A stretch of 64,000 nucleotides of DNA from Candidatus Binatia bacterium (GTDB lineage Bacteria > Desulfobacterota > Binatia > HRBIN30), in NCBI GenBank assembly GCA_026415395.1, contig JAOAHD010000016.1, positions 1 to 64,000 on the forward strand, read 5' to 3'. The notes below the pieces were generated by a model. That model had not been told where the DNA came from. It did not search any database and saw only the letters and a list, made by a program, of their open reading frames with translations. The stretch's first letter is position 1, and the number at the start of each line of letters is the position of its first letter. Shown here in pieces: positions 20,367 through 29,160 of the stretch. Both the position numbers and the translations under genes were made by a program.

Positions 20367-21395
20367 CTAGGCTTTCACCAAGAGCAGTAACCCGAGCAGC
20401 ACGGCCAAGGCGGCCAAACCGACCCGCCGAAAGAACAGCGGCTGAATCACAGTGTGATCCGAGGCAATGCTGCGCACAGACTCAGCCGGCAAGCTGCCGC
20501 CGGTGACTTGCTCCACGATCTCCAAGCAATCTCGCACCATCACTTCACGAAACGCCCGGCCGAGCTCGGCCGAAGCCACCGCGGGCGTTCCTTTATAAGT
20601 GACCGCCGGGCCTGCATAGCCGTACCGTGCGTTCAGGAGCCAACCGATGCTGCCTGCTAAGCCGCCAATCATTTCGCGGAGCTTTTCTCCAGAAAGCCCC
20701 TTGCACTCGCGGCGCGCAATCCACCACTCGCCGAACCGCACCAGTGGGCCCCACTTCGGCGGTTCGTCACGCTGCAAACTCTGCCACGTCGGTTCAACAG
20801 TCTTAACGTCCGCAGCCAATTGAAAAGCGGTTTCCCAACCGCCTGCATGTTCCCCTGCCAGCAGCCCCTCGCGCTCTTCGGCCGAAAGGGCACGGCCTAA
20901 CACGGCCTCCACTTCGGCGAAGCGCTGCCCGGAAATAATCCGATGCAAGGCGAGAATCGAAGGCGAAAACACACTCACGCCGTAGCGCCGGCTCATCCGG
21001 CGGCACACGTTCTCAATGGCCGCTGCATGGCGCGGCCCTCCATGACCATTCGTGAGGACAATGTATCGGTAACCCGCCTCCACGAGGGAGCGCACCTGAT
21101 CCCAAAGCAAGCGGTAAAACGTGTGCGGTTTCACGTTCACCGATCCCGGCAACGGCAACTCGTCGGTACCGACGGGCAAGTGCGGGAGGAGAACCACCGT
21201 CCAATCCGGATGCGTTTCGGAAAAGCGGCGGGCAGTTTCCTCCGCCATCCACCGCGCCATGAACAAATCCATGCCCACAGGCAAATGGGGGCCATGCACC
21301 TCGAGCGCGCTTACCGATTGGAAACAGATTGTTCGACCAAAGTCCAACGCCTGCAATTTCGTGTACGTGAGTTCCTCGCCGCGGATCACTGCCAT
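20367..21395 (-). CDS. Creatininase-family amidohydrolase with C-terminal membrane helix
   Basis: This 342-residue protein of the creatininase/MftE fold shows the metal-ligand motifs EVHGPHLPVGMD, TNGHGGPRH and GEHAGGWETA, plus VGTDELPLPGSVNV. Family members hydrolyse cyclic amides or peptides, and MftE trims mycofactocin precursors. The last 20 residues form a hydrophobic helix (AALAVLLGLLLLVKA), unusual for the family, so this one may be a membrane-attached enzyme. No mycofactocin precursor or radical SAM gene is present. It precedes the F420-type oxidoreductase gene on the same strand. Confidence 0.85.
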   Translation of the reverse strand: MAVIRGEELTYTKLQALDFGRTICFQSVSALEVHGPHLPVGMDLFMARWMAEETARRFSETHPDWTVVLLPHLPVGTDELPLPGSVNVKPHTFYRLLWDQVRSLVEAGYRYIVLTNGHGGPRHAAAIENVCRRMSRRYGVSVFSPSILALHRIISGQRFAEVEAVLGRALSAEEREGLLAGEHAGGWETAFQLAADVKTVEPTWQSLQRDEPPKWGPLVRFGEWWIARRECKGLSGEKLREMIGGLAGSIGWLLNARYGYAGPAVTYKGTPAVASAELGRAFREVMVRDCLEIVEQVTGGSLPAESVRSIASDHTVIQPLFFRRVGLAALAVLLGLLLLVKA

Positions 21396-21521
21396 GGGCT
21401 TCTCCAGTCTGGTTCCCTCGCTTCGGGGTCACCTACGAATGGCAGGATACCTAGCCCGTCCGCTACGAAACGAGCAAGGCAGGCCGACGAGTTCGTCCGC
21501 ACATCGACCCGTAATTTCCGC

Positions 21522-21550
21522 TTGACCGCCAGGGTGGCCTCCCGTAGCCT
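21522..21550 (+). promoter_or_regulatory. Candidate promoter for the 21575 gene
   Basis: TTGACC (21522-21527) and TAGCCT (21545-21550) are separated by exactly 17 bases in the divergent gap between the creatininase-like gene and the exported coiled-coil protein. The -10 match is poor. A GGAGG follows at 21561-21565, which would leave a very short leader. Confidence 0.4.
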
Positions 21551-21574
21551 CGCGCGTATAGGAGGTCTGATTCC

Positions 21575-22225
21575 ATGACATTTTATCGCTGGCTGATTTC
21601 TCTGTTGTGCACTGCTGTCGTCGCGAGTTCGTTGACGGCCACGGCGGACGTGCGTCGCGAAATTCCTGCGCGTCGGCCCTATATCACGGAAATCGGTGAG
21701 CCCTACGCCATTTCCCGTGCCGCCCTTGACCGCGAGGCGGCCCGCATGGAGGAATTGCGCCAGTACCTCGACAATTACGGATACCCAGACTACGCCGAGG
21801 TGCAAGAAATCCGCCCAGAATGGCCGTGGGATTCGTACGAGGTGCGCCTCTATTACCTGCGGCGCAATGTGGAAGTCGACTTCGGCAGAGCACTCACGCT
21901 GCCCGAGGCCTATCCGAACCTTGGCTTGCTCAAATTTTCCGGCGGCATCCCGGCAAGCAAACGATTGCAAATCGAACTGGCACTGAATCCACCGGAAAGC
22001 CCTGCAGCACCAGAAGTCACTCGCCAACCAGAGGCTCCGCTTGCGGCGCAACCGCAAAAGCCTTCGTTGGAGGACTTGGTCGCCCGGGTGGAAGCAGCGG
22101 CAGACCGTGCAGCAGCCGCCGCTGAAGATGCAGTGCGGCAAAGCGAGGCAGCCGAACGCGCAGCCAACCGCACAGTCGAGATTGTCGATCAACTCCTGGA
22201 AATGCAGCAGCAAGGGTCCCGATAG
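21575..22225 (+). CDS. Exported protein with alanine-rich coiled-coil tail, function unknown
   Basis: This 216-residue protein has a signal peptide (about 1-24, ending TATA-DVRRE), a middle region with the acidic and tyrosine-rich segment YLDNYGYPDYAEVQEIRPEWPW, and an Ala/Glu-rich helix from about 165 (RVEAAADRAAAAAEDAVRQSE) likely to form a coiled coil. A TATAGGAGG sits nine bases before the ATG, so translation is well supported. I do not recognise a family. The mature protein should be periplasmic or surface-located; the coiled coil may serve oligomerisation. Confidence 0.8.
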   Translation: MTFYRWLISLLCTAVVASSLTATADVRREIPARRPYITEIGEPYAISRAALDREAARMEELRQYLDNYGYPDYAEVQEIRPEWPWDSYEVRLYYLRRNVEVDFGRALTLPEAYPNLGLLKFSGGIPASKRLQIELALNPPESPAAPEVTRQPEAPLAAQPQKPSLEDLVARVEAAADRAAAAAEDAVRQSEAAERAANRTVEIVDQLLEMQQQGSR

Positions 22226-22377
22226 GAAGCGACGTCGCACGAGCAGTACATCGCTGTCTCAATTTTTGCACACTCGATTGACTCGTTTCTGCGACCGACG
22301 ACGGCACTTCGGGCAAAAACCGCTCGCCTGTGCGATTGGTACGTCGCTTGCGTGTCCCTCCGCCAACGGAGGCAATT

Positions 22378-22536
22378 ATGACAGATCTCGAGGCGGTAAG
22401 GTCCAAGTGGGGGGTGGACAAACGGAATTGGACTCGCGAGCGCCAGCAGACGGTGGTTTCCCAACCGCCGGTTGCCGTGCCACGAGCGCCGCAGACCTCC
22501 ATTGAATGGGCCCTGGAGTACTGGGACGAAGTGTAA
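22378..22536 (+). CDS. 52-residue small protein of unknown function
   Basis: This short open frame encodes 52 residues starting MTDLEAVRSKWGVDK, with a basic N-terminal half and an acidic/aromatic end (SIEWALEYWDEV). GGAGG lies five bases before ATG 22378, an optimal arrangement. It has no signal peptide or transmembrane segment. It lies 74 bases before the double helix-turn-helix gene on the same strand and could be cotranscribed with it. No family is recognised, and the identification rests on the ribosome binding site and the protein-like composition. Confidence 0.5.
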   Translation: MTDLEAVRSKWGVDKRNWTRERQQTVVSQPPVAVPRAPQTSIEWALEYWDEV

Positions 22537-22609
22537 GCAGAACAAAGTTCTGCTTGTTCTGTGCCTGGCAGCGGATTAGTATTGCTGACAGCGCTGAAGG
22601 CGCGTCGAG

Positions 22610-23587
22610 ATGGTTCAGCGGAAAGCGGCAAGGCGGCGGTTACAACCATCCGAGCGGATCGGTCGGCCAGAACTCAGTGCCGAAGAGCTCGGGAATCTCT
22701 TGTGGCTTGCTCAAGAGTCACCGGCACCCGTCGCACGGCGTGCCCAGGTGGTTTTGCTGTGGGCCAAGGGCTGGTCGCTCAATGCGCTTGCGCAGCAGTT
22801 CCAGATTGATCGATCAACGGCCCGCCGCTGGGTGCGCCGCTTTGTGCACTTGGGCCTCGCCGGGCTTGCCCATAGCGCTCTCGGGAAGCGCAGGCAGCCC
22901 AAGGTGGGGAGCAACGTTCGTGATGCCATCGTGCGCATCGCCATGAATCACCCGCGGGTGGTTGGAGAGCCCTTCGATCTTTGGTCGCTGCGCAAACTCC
23001 AGCAGCACATTCTCCGGCGCGGGCTGGTTAAGCAACTCAGCGTCGAGGGTCTGCGCCAACTCCTGCGGGGCATTCCACTTCCGGCGGACTTTTGGCAGCG
23101 CAATCGGAGCGCGCCCTTGCGGTTATCCGCAGAGCAACGTGCCGCTCTCGAGCAGTTGCTTACGAGTGCGAAGCCGGAAGTGGCGCGGCGCGCACGGCTG
23201 GTGCTGGGCCGCGCGAATGGCTTGAGCGAGTTGGAGATTGCGTCGGCGGTGGGCATAGCTCCTTCTTCGGTCCGGTATTGGCTCCGGCGGTTTCGTGTTC
23301 ACGGTGTGCTCGGCGTCCAGGCCCCGAGGCGGCCCATGCGTCCGGCCACCTTCACGCCTGAGATCCGCCGCAGCATCCTCGCTGTGACGACGCGGAGCCC
23401 TGGGGAATTTGGCGTTTCCCGCCCGCAATGGTCTTTACGAAGCCTACGCCTCGTGCTGCTGCAGCGCGGCGTTGTGAAAAGCATCAGTGTTCAGCATTTG
23501 CGGCGGATTTTGTTCGAAGCGGGAATCCAGTTCCCACAAAGCCACGCTCCAGACCAGGGCTCCTTGCCCGCAACCGTTACCCCTTAA
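22610..23587 (+). CDS. Double IS630-type helix-turn-helix protein without transposase catalytic domain
   Basis: This 325-residue protein is built from two copies of the N-terminal DNA-binding half of IS630-family transposases. Copy 1 (about 20-155) contains RRAQVVLLWAKGWSLNALAQQF with STARRWVRRFVHLGLAGL. Copy 2 (about 170-315) contains RRARLVLGRANGLSELEIASAV with SSVRYWLRRFRVHGVLGV. In each, a W-(S/D)LR or W-SLR helical block and a second helix-turn-helix (SVEGLRQLL, SVQHLRRIL) follow. The DDE catalytic domain of a transposase is absent and no terminal inverted repeats are visible, so it is probably a domesticated DNA-binding protein or regulator rather than an active element. AAGG precedes the ATG by nine bases. 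Confidence 0.75.
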   Translation: MVQRKAARRRLQPSERIGRPELSAEELGNLLWLAQESPAPVARRAQVVLLWAKGWSLNALAQQFQIDRSTARRWVRRFVHLGLAGLAHSALGKRRQPKVGSNVRDAIVRIAMNHPRVVGEPFDLWSLRKLQQHILRRGLVKQLSVEGLRQLLRGIPLPADFWQRNRSAPLRLSAEQRAALEQLLTSAKPEVARRARLVLGRANGLSELEIASAVGIAPSSVRYWLRRFRVHGVLGVQAPRRPMRPATFTPEIRRSILAVTTRSPGEFGVSRPQWSLRSLRLVLLQRGVVKSISVQHLRRILFEAGIQFPQSHAPDQGSLPATVTP

Positions 23588-23827
23588 CGTTCCCGCATCT
23601 GTGTTCGGCAAAGGCGTTCTACTTGTCTAAGCCAACTCAGGCATTGCCGGGCACCAGCTAAGGGCTTGCCTCCACCTCCCGAACGCCAAACGCCCGGGGG
23701 TTCTCGCGGCACAATCCGGAACGCACGACAACCGTTGAGCGGCGCCAGTCCCTAAAGGCGGTTGCCCCACACGCAGGCAACGCCAGATAAACCTTCGCAT
23801 CGCACGCGGTGGCGCTGAAGCAGCAGG

Positions 23828-26125
23828 TCAAAGCTGACAGCGCGTCGGCAGTACCGGAAATGGGCAACCCTCCAGCAATGCTCGGACTGCGAGCACCACC
23901 TCGTCAACGGTAATGGCCCCATCTCCACACAAGTCGCCGTTCGGGCAAGCGCTCAACGGGAAGGAGCCCAGGAGGATGTTGACCATGCGGACGATCTCGT
24001 ACACCTGCACCTGCCCGTCAACATCGCAATCACCCGGGCACAAGGTGAGCACCACTGTCGGTGTCGGGGATGGGCTCGCTTCCGCTGGGCTAGGGCTCGG
24101 GCTAACGGTTTCCGTAGGGGTTGCCGTTGGGGTATCGGTCGGTGTTCCGGATGGCGAAGCACTCGGCGAGGCCGTCGGAGGTTCTGCCCCGGTCGTGGGC
24201 GACGGCGTTGCTGTGACCTCGGGCGTCACGGTAACGCCAGGCGATGCCGATGACGTGTGAGTCGCCGTCGGGCTGGCCGTCGGGGTCCAGGTCGGTGAGG
24301 CGGCCTCGGTCGGCGGAACAGTCTCCGTGGCGGTCGGCTCCGGCGTGAGCGTCTCGGTATGCGTCGCTGTGGCGCTGGGCGTATGCGAAGGCGTCGCGGT
24401 TTCCGTGGTTGTTGCGGTTGGCGTCTGGCTCGGCGTCGGGGCTTCTGTGGGAGTTTCCGAGGGCGACACGGTCGGCGACGGTGTGGCTGTAACCGCTGGC
24501 GTGTGAGTCAGGCTGAGTGTGGGCGTCGGCGTTCGGGTGACCGTCGGCGGCTTAGTATTCGTCGGCGTTGTCTCTCGGGTGGGACTCGGTGACGGTGTCA
24601 GCGATGGCTCAGGCGTCGCGGTCCGCGTGTGAGTCGCCGTTGGAGTAAAGCTCCGTGTAGGAGACTGGCTAGCGGTCGGCGTCACACTCCACGTAATCGT
24701 GGCCGTGGGGGACGCCGACGGCGGGAGCGTCGCTGTCCGTGTCGGTGTGTACGTCGGAGTGGGACTTGGCGTCCGCGTCGCCGTCGGAGTGAACGTCGCC
24801 GATGATGTGCTCGTCGGCGTGCGGCTAGGACTCGGCGTCGCAGTTGCCGAAGCTGGGCGCGTGCGAGTGACCGTGGGTGTAGCAGTTGTACTCGGCGTCG
24901 TCGTTAGCGTTGGTGAAAGCGTCGGGCTGCGGGTCGGGCTCGCTGTGGCTGTGGGGGTTGCACTTCGGGTGGCAGTGGAAGTGGCCGTCGGCGATGGCGT
25001 GGAGGTTGGCGTTCGAGTCCACGTGTAAGTTGCGGTCGAGCTCGTCGTGGGTGTCAGCGTCCAGGTGGACGTCGGCGATGGCGTGGGAGACCACGTCGCT
25101 GTGCTCGTCGGGCTTTGGGTCGGGCTTACCGTCGGGGTGGCGGAAGCTACTGGAGTGTCGGTCGTCGTGGGCGTGGCACTCAAGCTCGGTGTCGCTGTCG
25201 GTGTTGGCGACAGCGTGGGGGTGCGTGTGGGGCTCGCTGTGGCCGTGAGGGTTGCACTTCGGGTGGCAGTGGAAGTAGCCGTCGGCGATGGCGTGGAGGT
25301 TGGCGTTCGTGTTGGTGTGTGGGTTGGACTCGCACTCGGGGTTCGGGTCGGTGTCAAAGTGAACGTCGGCGTTGGCGTGGCGGTCGACGTCGGCGTCGAA
25401 GAGAACGTGCGCGTGGGCGTGTGAGATAGGGTCGCGGTCGGGCTCGGGGTCGGCGTGAACGTGAGGCTCGGAGTCGGCGAACGCGTTGGGCTCAGCGTCG
25501 GTGTGGGCGTGCGGCTCGGAGTGTGCGTCGAGGTAGCGGTCGCAGTGGCTGTCGCCGACGGCGTCGGTGTGGGCCCCACTTGCACCGACGAGCCTGACGT
25601 CACGCACGCGAACGAACCCCCGCCTTGTTTCTCCAGCAAACAAGGCGGAACAGTGCTTGTCCCACAGGTCACCTGAGCAAATGAAACCGAGGCTTGCCCG
25701 TTTCCGACACCGGTGAACGGGATGTCGACAATCTTCGTATTCGAAGCCGGTAAAGGGGACAGACAGGCAATGGCTATGCAAATTTTGCCTGCCTCCGAGC
25801 GGTTTCCCTGCGCTAGGCAATTTGGTGTCGTGAACGTCAGGTCGCTGTTCACCGTCAACAGCGACGGATTGTAAGCAATTCCAAAATTGTAGCCGATGAT
25901 GTCGCTCGGGTCGTCAATGTAAACCGATATGGTCACTGTCGATCCCACCCCAACTGCGGTGTTTGGCGGTTGCAAACTCACGTTACGGGTTTGCGCCTGC
26001 AAGGGTGTGGAACCAACGGTCACCAGACAAACGAACAGCAGAAGCAGGGACAAGCGTCGTGTGCGCTTTGTTGAGTGGGCAGCGATGTAACCGCGTGGTT
26101 GTCCCATGCTCTGACCGTTGCGCAA
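23828..26125 (-). CDS. Secreted protein with cohesin-like domain, Thr-Pro linker and dockerin-like domain
   Basis: This 765-residue protein has a signal peptide (hydrophobic core LSLLLLFVCLVTVGS, cleavage after LQAQ near residue 45). A cohesin-like beta-sandwich follows at about 47-185 (VGVGSTVTISVYIDDPSDIIGYNFGI), then roughly 500 residues of Thr/Pro/Ser/Ala repeats (about 190-690), and a C-terminal pair of EF-hand-like repeats of dockerin type (DCDVDGQVQVYEIVRMVNILLG and a second with LCGDGAITVDEVVLAVRALL, about 693-755). Cohesin and dockerin normally bind each other in different proteins, so having both in one chain is unusual. The linker is probably O-glycosylated and spans the cell surface. 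ATG 26107 is an alternative start. No sorting signal is present at the C-terminus. Confidence 0.85.
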   Translation of the reverse strand: MRNGQSMGQPRGYIAAHSTKRTRRLSLLLLFVCLVTVGSTPLQAQTRNVSLQPPNTAVGVGSTVTISVYIDDPSDIIGYNFGIAYNPSLLTVNSDLTFTTPNCLAQGNRSEAGKICIAIACLSPLPASNTKIVDIPFTGVGNGQASVSFAQVTCGTSTVPPCLLEKQGGGSFACVTSGSSVQVGPTPTPSATATATATSTHTPSRTPTPTLSPTRSPTPSLTFTPTPSPTATLSHTPTRTFSSTPTSTATPTPTFTLTPTRTPSASPTHTPTRTPTSTPSPTATSTATRSATLTATASPTRTPTLSPTPTATPSLSATPTTTDTPVASATPTVSPTQSPTSTATWSPTPSPTSTWTLTPTTSSTATYTWTRTPTSTPSPTATSTATRSATPTATASPTRSPTLSPTLTTTPSTTATPTVTRTRPASATATPSPSRTPTSTSSATFTPTATRTPSPTPTYTPTRTATLPPSASPTATITWSVTPTASQSPTRSFTPTATHTRTATPEPSLTPSPSPTRETTPTNTKPPTVTRTPTPTLSLTHTPAVTATPSPTVSPSETPTEAPTPSQTPTATTTETATPSHTPSATATHTETLTPEPTATETVPPTEAASPTWTPTASPTATHTSSASPGVTVTPEVTATPSPTTGAEPPTASPSASPSGTPTDTPTATPTETVSPSPSPAEASPSPTPTVVLTLCPGDCDVDGQVQVYEIVRMVNILLGSFPLSACPNGDLCGDGAITVDEVVLAVRALLEGCPFPVLPTRCQL
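24060..25575. repeat. Low-complexity Thr-Pro coding repeat of the 23828 gene
   Basis: About 1.5 kb of degenerate short-period repeat (units of 6 and 12 bases encoding T-P-x-x and T-x-T-P). Within it an 80-base block at 24936-25015 recurs at 25230-25309 with three substitutions, showing recent internal duplication at a 294-base offset. The reverse strand reads as Val-Gly-Val and is open in more than one frame only because of the repeat. Confidence 0.9.
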
Positions 26126-26411
26126 AATTCGTTTCTTCCCAGCAGTTGTTTCTCACTTGTGCGGCCTTCGCAAGCGCTTTTCCTTCGTGCTTGCAGCCAA
26201 CCGGTGAGCGCACAGCCACGGTCGGCGATCTCGATCGCGGACGCGCCACTGCCGATGGCGACCACGCACCTCGCTTACCCGAAGTACTGGGCCTGCGAAA
26301 GCGCGGCACGCAGCGACATACCCGCGAAACCCGGTTCCGGTGCAATCACAGCCGCTTTGGCCGCGGTCGACCGGCGATCACTCGAAGCTGCAGCCCCGTG
26401 GAGGCTGGTGC

Positions 26412-27872
26412 TCAATGACCGGCGCGACGCGTCCGCCCGAGTAGCCTAGCCAGAGCTGCCGCGAATGCCGCAATCATCAATACACCGGCCGGAGCACCGG
26501 GCGATGGGACCACAGGAATCGGTGGAGGCGTGCGCGTCGGCGTGCGGGTGCGCGTCGGTGTCGTGGTCGGTGTGGGAGTGGGAGTTGCAGTGGCCGTTGG
26601 GGTGAACGTTGGCGTTGGTGTGGAGGTCGGGGTCTCCGTAGGCGTGAATGTCGGCGTCGGTGTCGGCGTGCTCGTAGGCGTCGGCGTGTTCGTGGGTGTA
26701 TTTGTGGGTGTATTCGTCGGCGTCGGCGTGGGGGTCGAGGTCGGGGTATTCGTGGGCGTATTCGTCGGAGTGTTGGTGCGCGTGTTTGTGGGCGTGTTCG
26801 TCGGGGTATGCGTGGGCGTGTTCGTGGGTGTGTTCGTGGGTGTGTTCGTCGGCGTGGAAGTCGGAGTATCGGTCGGTGTGTTCGTGGGCGTGGCCGTGGG
26901 CGTATCTGTGGGTGTCGCCGTTGGCGTGGGTGTCGGAGTGTGCGTCGGGGTATCGGTCGGCGTATTAGTTGGAGTCGGCGTGTCGGTCGGCGTATTAGTC
27001 GGCGTGAACGTGGGTGGTGGCGGAGGTGGAGCACTTTGGCTCTGGCCGTCCGCACTCACCACGCTCCCGGCACTACATTGCGGGTTATTCGTACCATCCG
27101 TGTCTACGCCGAATCCCGCCGCTCCGATGGTGAAACCAATGTTGGACAAACCGCTGTCGTAAACGAACACGATCGCCCGGCCAGCTGGCAAGCTGAACCC
27201 ATCCGTGGGTGCCGATGCACACACGTTGGTATTCGTGGTCGGCGGCGCATCGCACGTGCCGTCGTTATTCGTGTCCAAGCCGAATCCATACGTCGTCACC
27301 AGCGAGCTCGTACAGCCAGCCGCTACGTTGGAGGCCGTACAAGCGCGCGGCACGTTCGCGTCTGCAGTCAAAATTGACACGAGGTTCACCACCGTCTCTG
27401 GGCCAATGCAGTCGGCTGGGTTGCGACAAATCTGCAAGCCTGTCGGACCAGAGCCAAACACCAGCCGACCACTCCCTCCGGGAGAGAACGAGACGGTAAG
27501 GGACGACGGGTTCAACACCGTCGTTCTCGAAATCTGCGTGTCAGGAAAGAGACTCTGGCCCGCTGATGGGTCCGCACCCACGACCGCTCGAGCAGCAGCC
27601 CCCTGTCCGCCGACCACGCCGGAGCAGGACACGAGCCCCTGGACCCCGCCGGCCAATGTCGTAATCCGAACCTCTTCTGCACCTGCTGCAAGGGGCCCAG
27701 GGGGAACTATGATCACCTGGTATACCGTGCCGTCCGCCGCACGTTGAGACGACCCTTGGTTAATTTGCGCCGCGGCATCACGAGCACCGACACTGAAAGC
27801 GAGCCACGCAACGAGCAAGATGGCAACGTTCCTGTGTGGAAGGAGGCCCACTAGATCCTGCGCTTTCACCAC
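26412..27872 (-). CDS. Thr-Pro-rich surface protein with sorting-signal-like C-terminus (paralogue 1)
   Basis: This 486-residue protein has a signal peptide (about 1-35, ending ARDAAAQ) and an N-terminal globular domain of unknown family (about 36-285). That domain has paired cysteines, an ICRNPADC segment and two calcium-site-like loops (DTNNDGTCD and [10 protein letters not shown]). A T-P-T-N-T-P linker (about 287-445) follows, then the tail [15 protein letters not shown], a hydrophobic helix ([15 protein letters not shown]) and the basic end GRTRRAGH. The three-part tail matches the layout of PEP-CTERM and IPTL-CTERM signals processed by exosortases, and an exosortase is encoded at 37695-38234. 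It starts with GTG 27872, with AAAGGTGG just upstream, 37 bases after the stop of its paralogue. Confidence 0.85.
   Translation of the reverse strand: MVKAQDLVGLLPHRNVAILLVAWLAFSVGARDAAAQINQGSSQRAADGTVYQVIIVPPGPLAAGAEEVRITTLAGGVQGLVSCSGVVGGQGAAARAVVGADPSAGQSLFPDTQISRTTVLNPSSLTVSFSPGGSGRLVFGSGPTGLQICRNPADCIGPETVVNLVSILTADANVPRACTASNVAAGCTSSLVTTYGFGLDTNNDGTCDAPPTTNTNVCASAPTDGFSLPAGRAIVFVYDSGLSNIGFTIGAAGFGVDTDGTNNPQCSAGSVVSADGQSQSAPPPPPPTFTPTNTPTDTPTPTNTPTDTPTHTPTPTPTATPTDTPTATPTNTPTDTPTSTPTNTPTNTPTNTPTHTPTNTPTNTRTNTPTNTPTNTPTSTPTPTPTNTPTNTPTNTPTPTSTPTPTPTFTPTETPTSTPTPTFTPTATATPTPTPTTTPTRTRTPTRTPPPIPVVPSPGAPAGVLMIAAFAAALARLLGRTRRAGH
26527..27020. repeat. Short-period Thr-Pro coding repeat of the 26412 gene
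   Basis: About 500 bases of 12-base units encoding T-P-T-(N/D/S/P), read on the minus strand. The plus strand shows an open Val-Gly-Val frame that is a by-product. Unit identity is higher than in the other linkers, which suggests recent expansion. Confidence 0.9.
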
Positions 27873-27909
27873 GCTGCCACCTTTCGAGAGCCAATCTATC
27901 GGTTTTCGT

Positions 27910-29160
27910 CTATTCCACCTGCGAACGCCTGATCGCCCGCCGCATCATCCATACGAGAGCTACCGCAAGGCCGCTGATCATCGCGACACCTGCCGGCGAT
28001 GCCGGCGACGGAACCACAGGAATTGGCGGCGGGGTCGGCGACGGCGTGATCGTCGGTGTCAACGTGGGTGTGGGTGTTCGCGTCGGGGTCACGGTCGGCG
28101 TATTCGTCGGTGTCTGCGTCGGCGTCGACGTGAGTGTGTTCGTTGGCGTGTTTGTCGGAGTCCGTGTCGGTGTTTGCGTCGGGGTCGAGGTGGAGGTCGG
28201 CGTTAACGTAGGAGTCGAGGTCGGTGTCCGGGTAGGCGTAGACGTCGGTGTCGGCGTGTATGTTGGGGTGTTTGTCGGCGTTGGCGGAGGCGGTGGCGGA
28301 GCACTCGGGTTCTGCCCATCAGCCGTAATCACCGTGTTCGCGGAACAATTCGGGTTATTAATACCGTTCGTGTCGATGCCGAAACCGCCTGCACCCACGG
28401 CAAAGCCCGTGTTGGCCAGGTTTCCATCGTAAATAAACACAATGACCTGCCCCGGTTGCACAGTAAAACCATCGGTCGGCGACTCCCCGCACACAGTCCG
28501 GTTGGTGGTCGGCGAGCTTAAGCATTGCTTTGTATTCGAGTCCCGCGAGAGCCCGAAACCGAAGGTGTTAAAATTAACGCTCGAACAGAGGGCCGTGACC
28601 CCGGTTGCGATGCAAGCTTGAGGCACTGCGGTACCAGTCACCGAGCCACTGTAAACGGTATTTCCGTCGAGATCGAAAACGGCGGCATCTGGATTACCAC
28701 CCGAACAATCGGCAGGATTCCTACAAATGTCGATACCACCAATGGTGAGTCGCCCTCCACCTCCAGCACTGAAAGAGACCGAGCTGACACTCGAGGGCGT
28801 AAGGACGTTGGTTCGTAAAACCGCAGCAAACGGGTGCAACGATCCGATGTTCGGGTCTACCCCTGCCACCGCCGCCGTGCTTTGCCCGGACGAACCGCCA
28901 GGGGAGGAACACGACTGAACCCCCGACGTAGACCCCGCAATGGTGGTAATTCGCATCTCATCCGCCCCAGCAGCCAAAGGCGGGGGTGGAACAACGAGCA
29001 CCTCGTAAGCGGTACCGTCCGACGCCCGTTGGTTGAACGACAAACTAAATTGTGCATGAGCTTGTGCTCCCCACAACACGGCGACGAGCAACCCGAGCGA
29101 GCCGCCTCCCAAAGTCCGCCACCCACCGGCTACCCAATCTGCCATCCGTCCTCGTGCCAT
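27910..29160 (-). CDS. Thr-Pro-rich surface protein with sorting-signal-like C-terminus (paralogue 2)
   Basis: This 416-residue paralogue of the 26412 protein has a signal peptide (about 1-36, ending AQAHAQ), the same globular domain with [35 protein letters not shown] and [14 protein letters not shown], and a shorter Thr-Pro linker (about 90 residues). The tail is [15 protein letters not shown] + [13 protein letters not shown] + [12 protein letters not shown]. The identical IPVVPSP-x2-PAG motif in both paralogues marks it as the conserved part of the sorting signal. AAAGGAG lies seven bases before ATG 29160, which decides the start over one 27 codons upstream. It is the first gene of a minus-strand run with 26412 and perhaps 23828. 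Confidence 0.87.
   Translation of the reverse strand: MARGRMADWVAGGWRTLGGGSLGLLVAVLWGAQAHAQFSLSFNQRASDGTAYEVLVVPPPPLAAGADEMRITTIAGSTSGVQSCSSPGGSSGQSTAAVAGVDPNIGSLHPFAAVLRTNVLTPSSVSSVSFSAGGGGRLTIGGIDICRNPADCSGGNPDAAVFDLDGNTVYSGSVTGTAVPQACIATGVTALCSSVNFNTFGFGLSRDSNTKQCLSSPTTNRTVCGESPTDGFTVQPGQVIVFIYDGNLANTGFAVGAGGFGIDTNGINNPNCSANTVITADGQNPSAPPPPPPTPTNTPTYTPTPTSTPTRTPTSTPTLTPTSTSTPTQTPTRTPTNTPTNTLTSTPTQTPTNTPTVTPTRTPTPTLTPTITPSPTPPPIPVVPSPASPAGVAMISGLAVALVWMMRRAIRRSQVE
28030..28290. repeat. Short-period Thr-Pro coding repeat of the 27910 gene
   Basis: About 260 bases of the same T-P-T-x coding repeat, shorter than in the neighbouring paralogue; linker length is therefore variable between the two copies. 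Confidence 0.88.

Noticed and set aside
26530-27162. Long plus-strand frame of Val-Gly-Val repeats, and similar frames opposite the other linkers (24699-25676, 27836-28432, 32235-32906, 35510-36217)
   Set aside because: They are the complement of Thr-Pro coding repeats (ACN-CCN read backwards gives GTN-GGN). They have no signal peptides of their own, no ribosome binding sites, and the sense frames carry clear signal peptides and domains.
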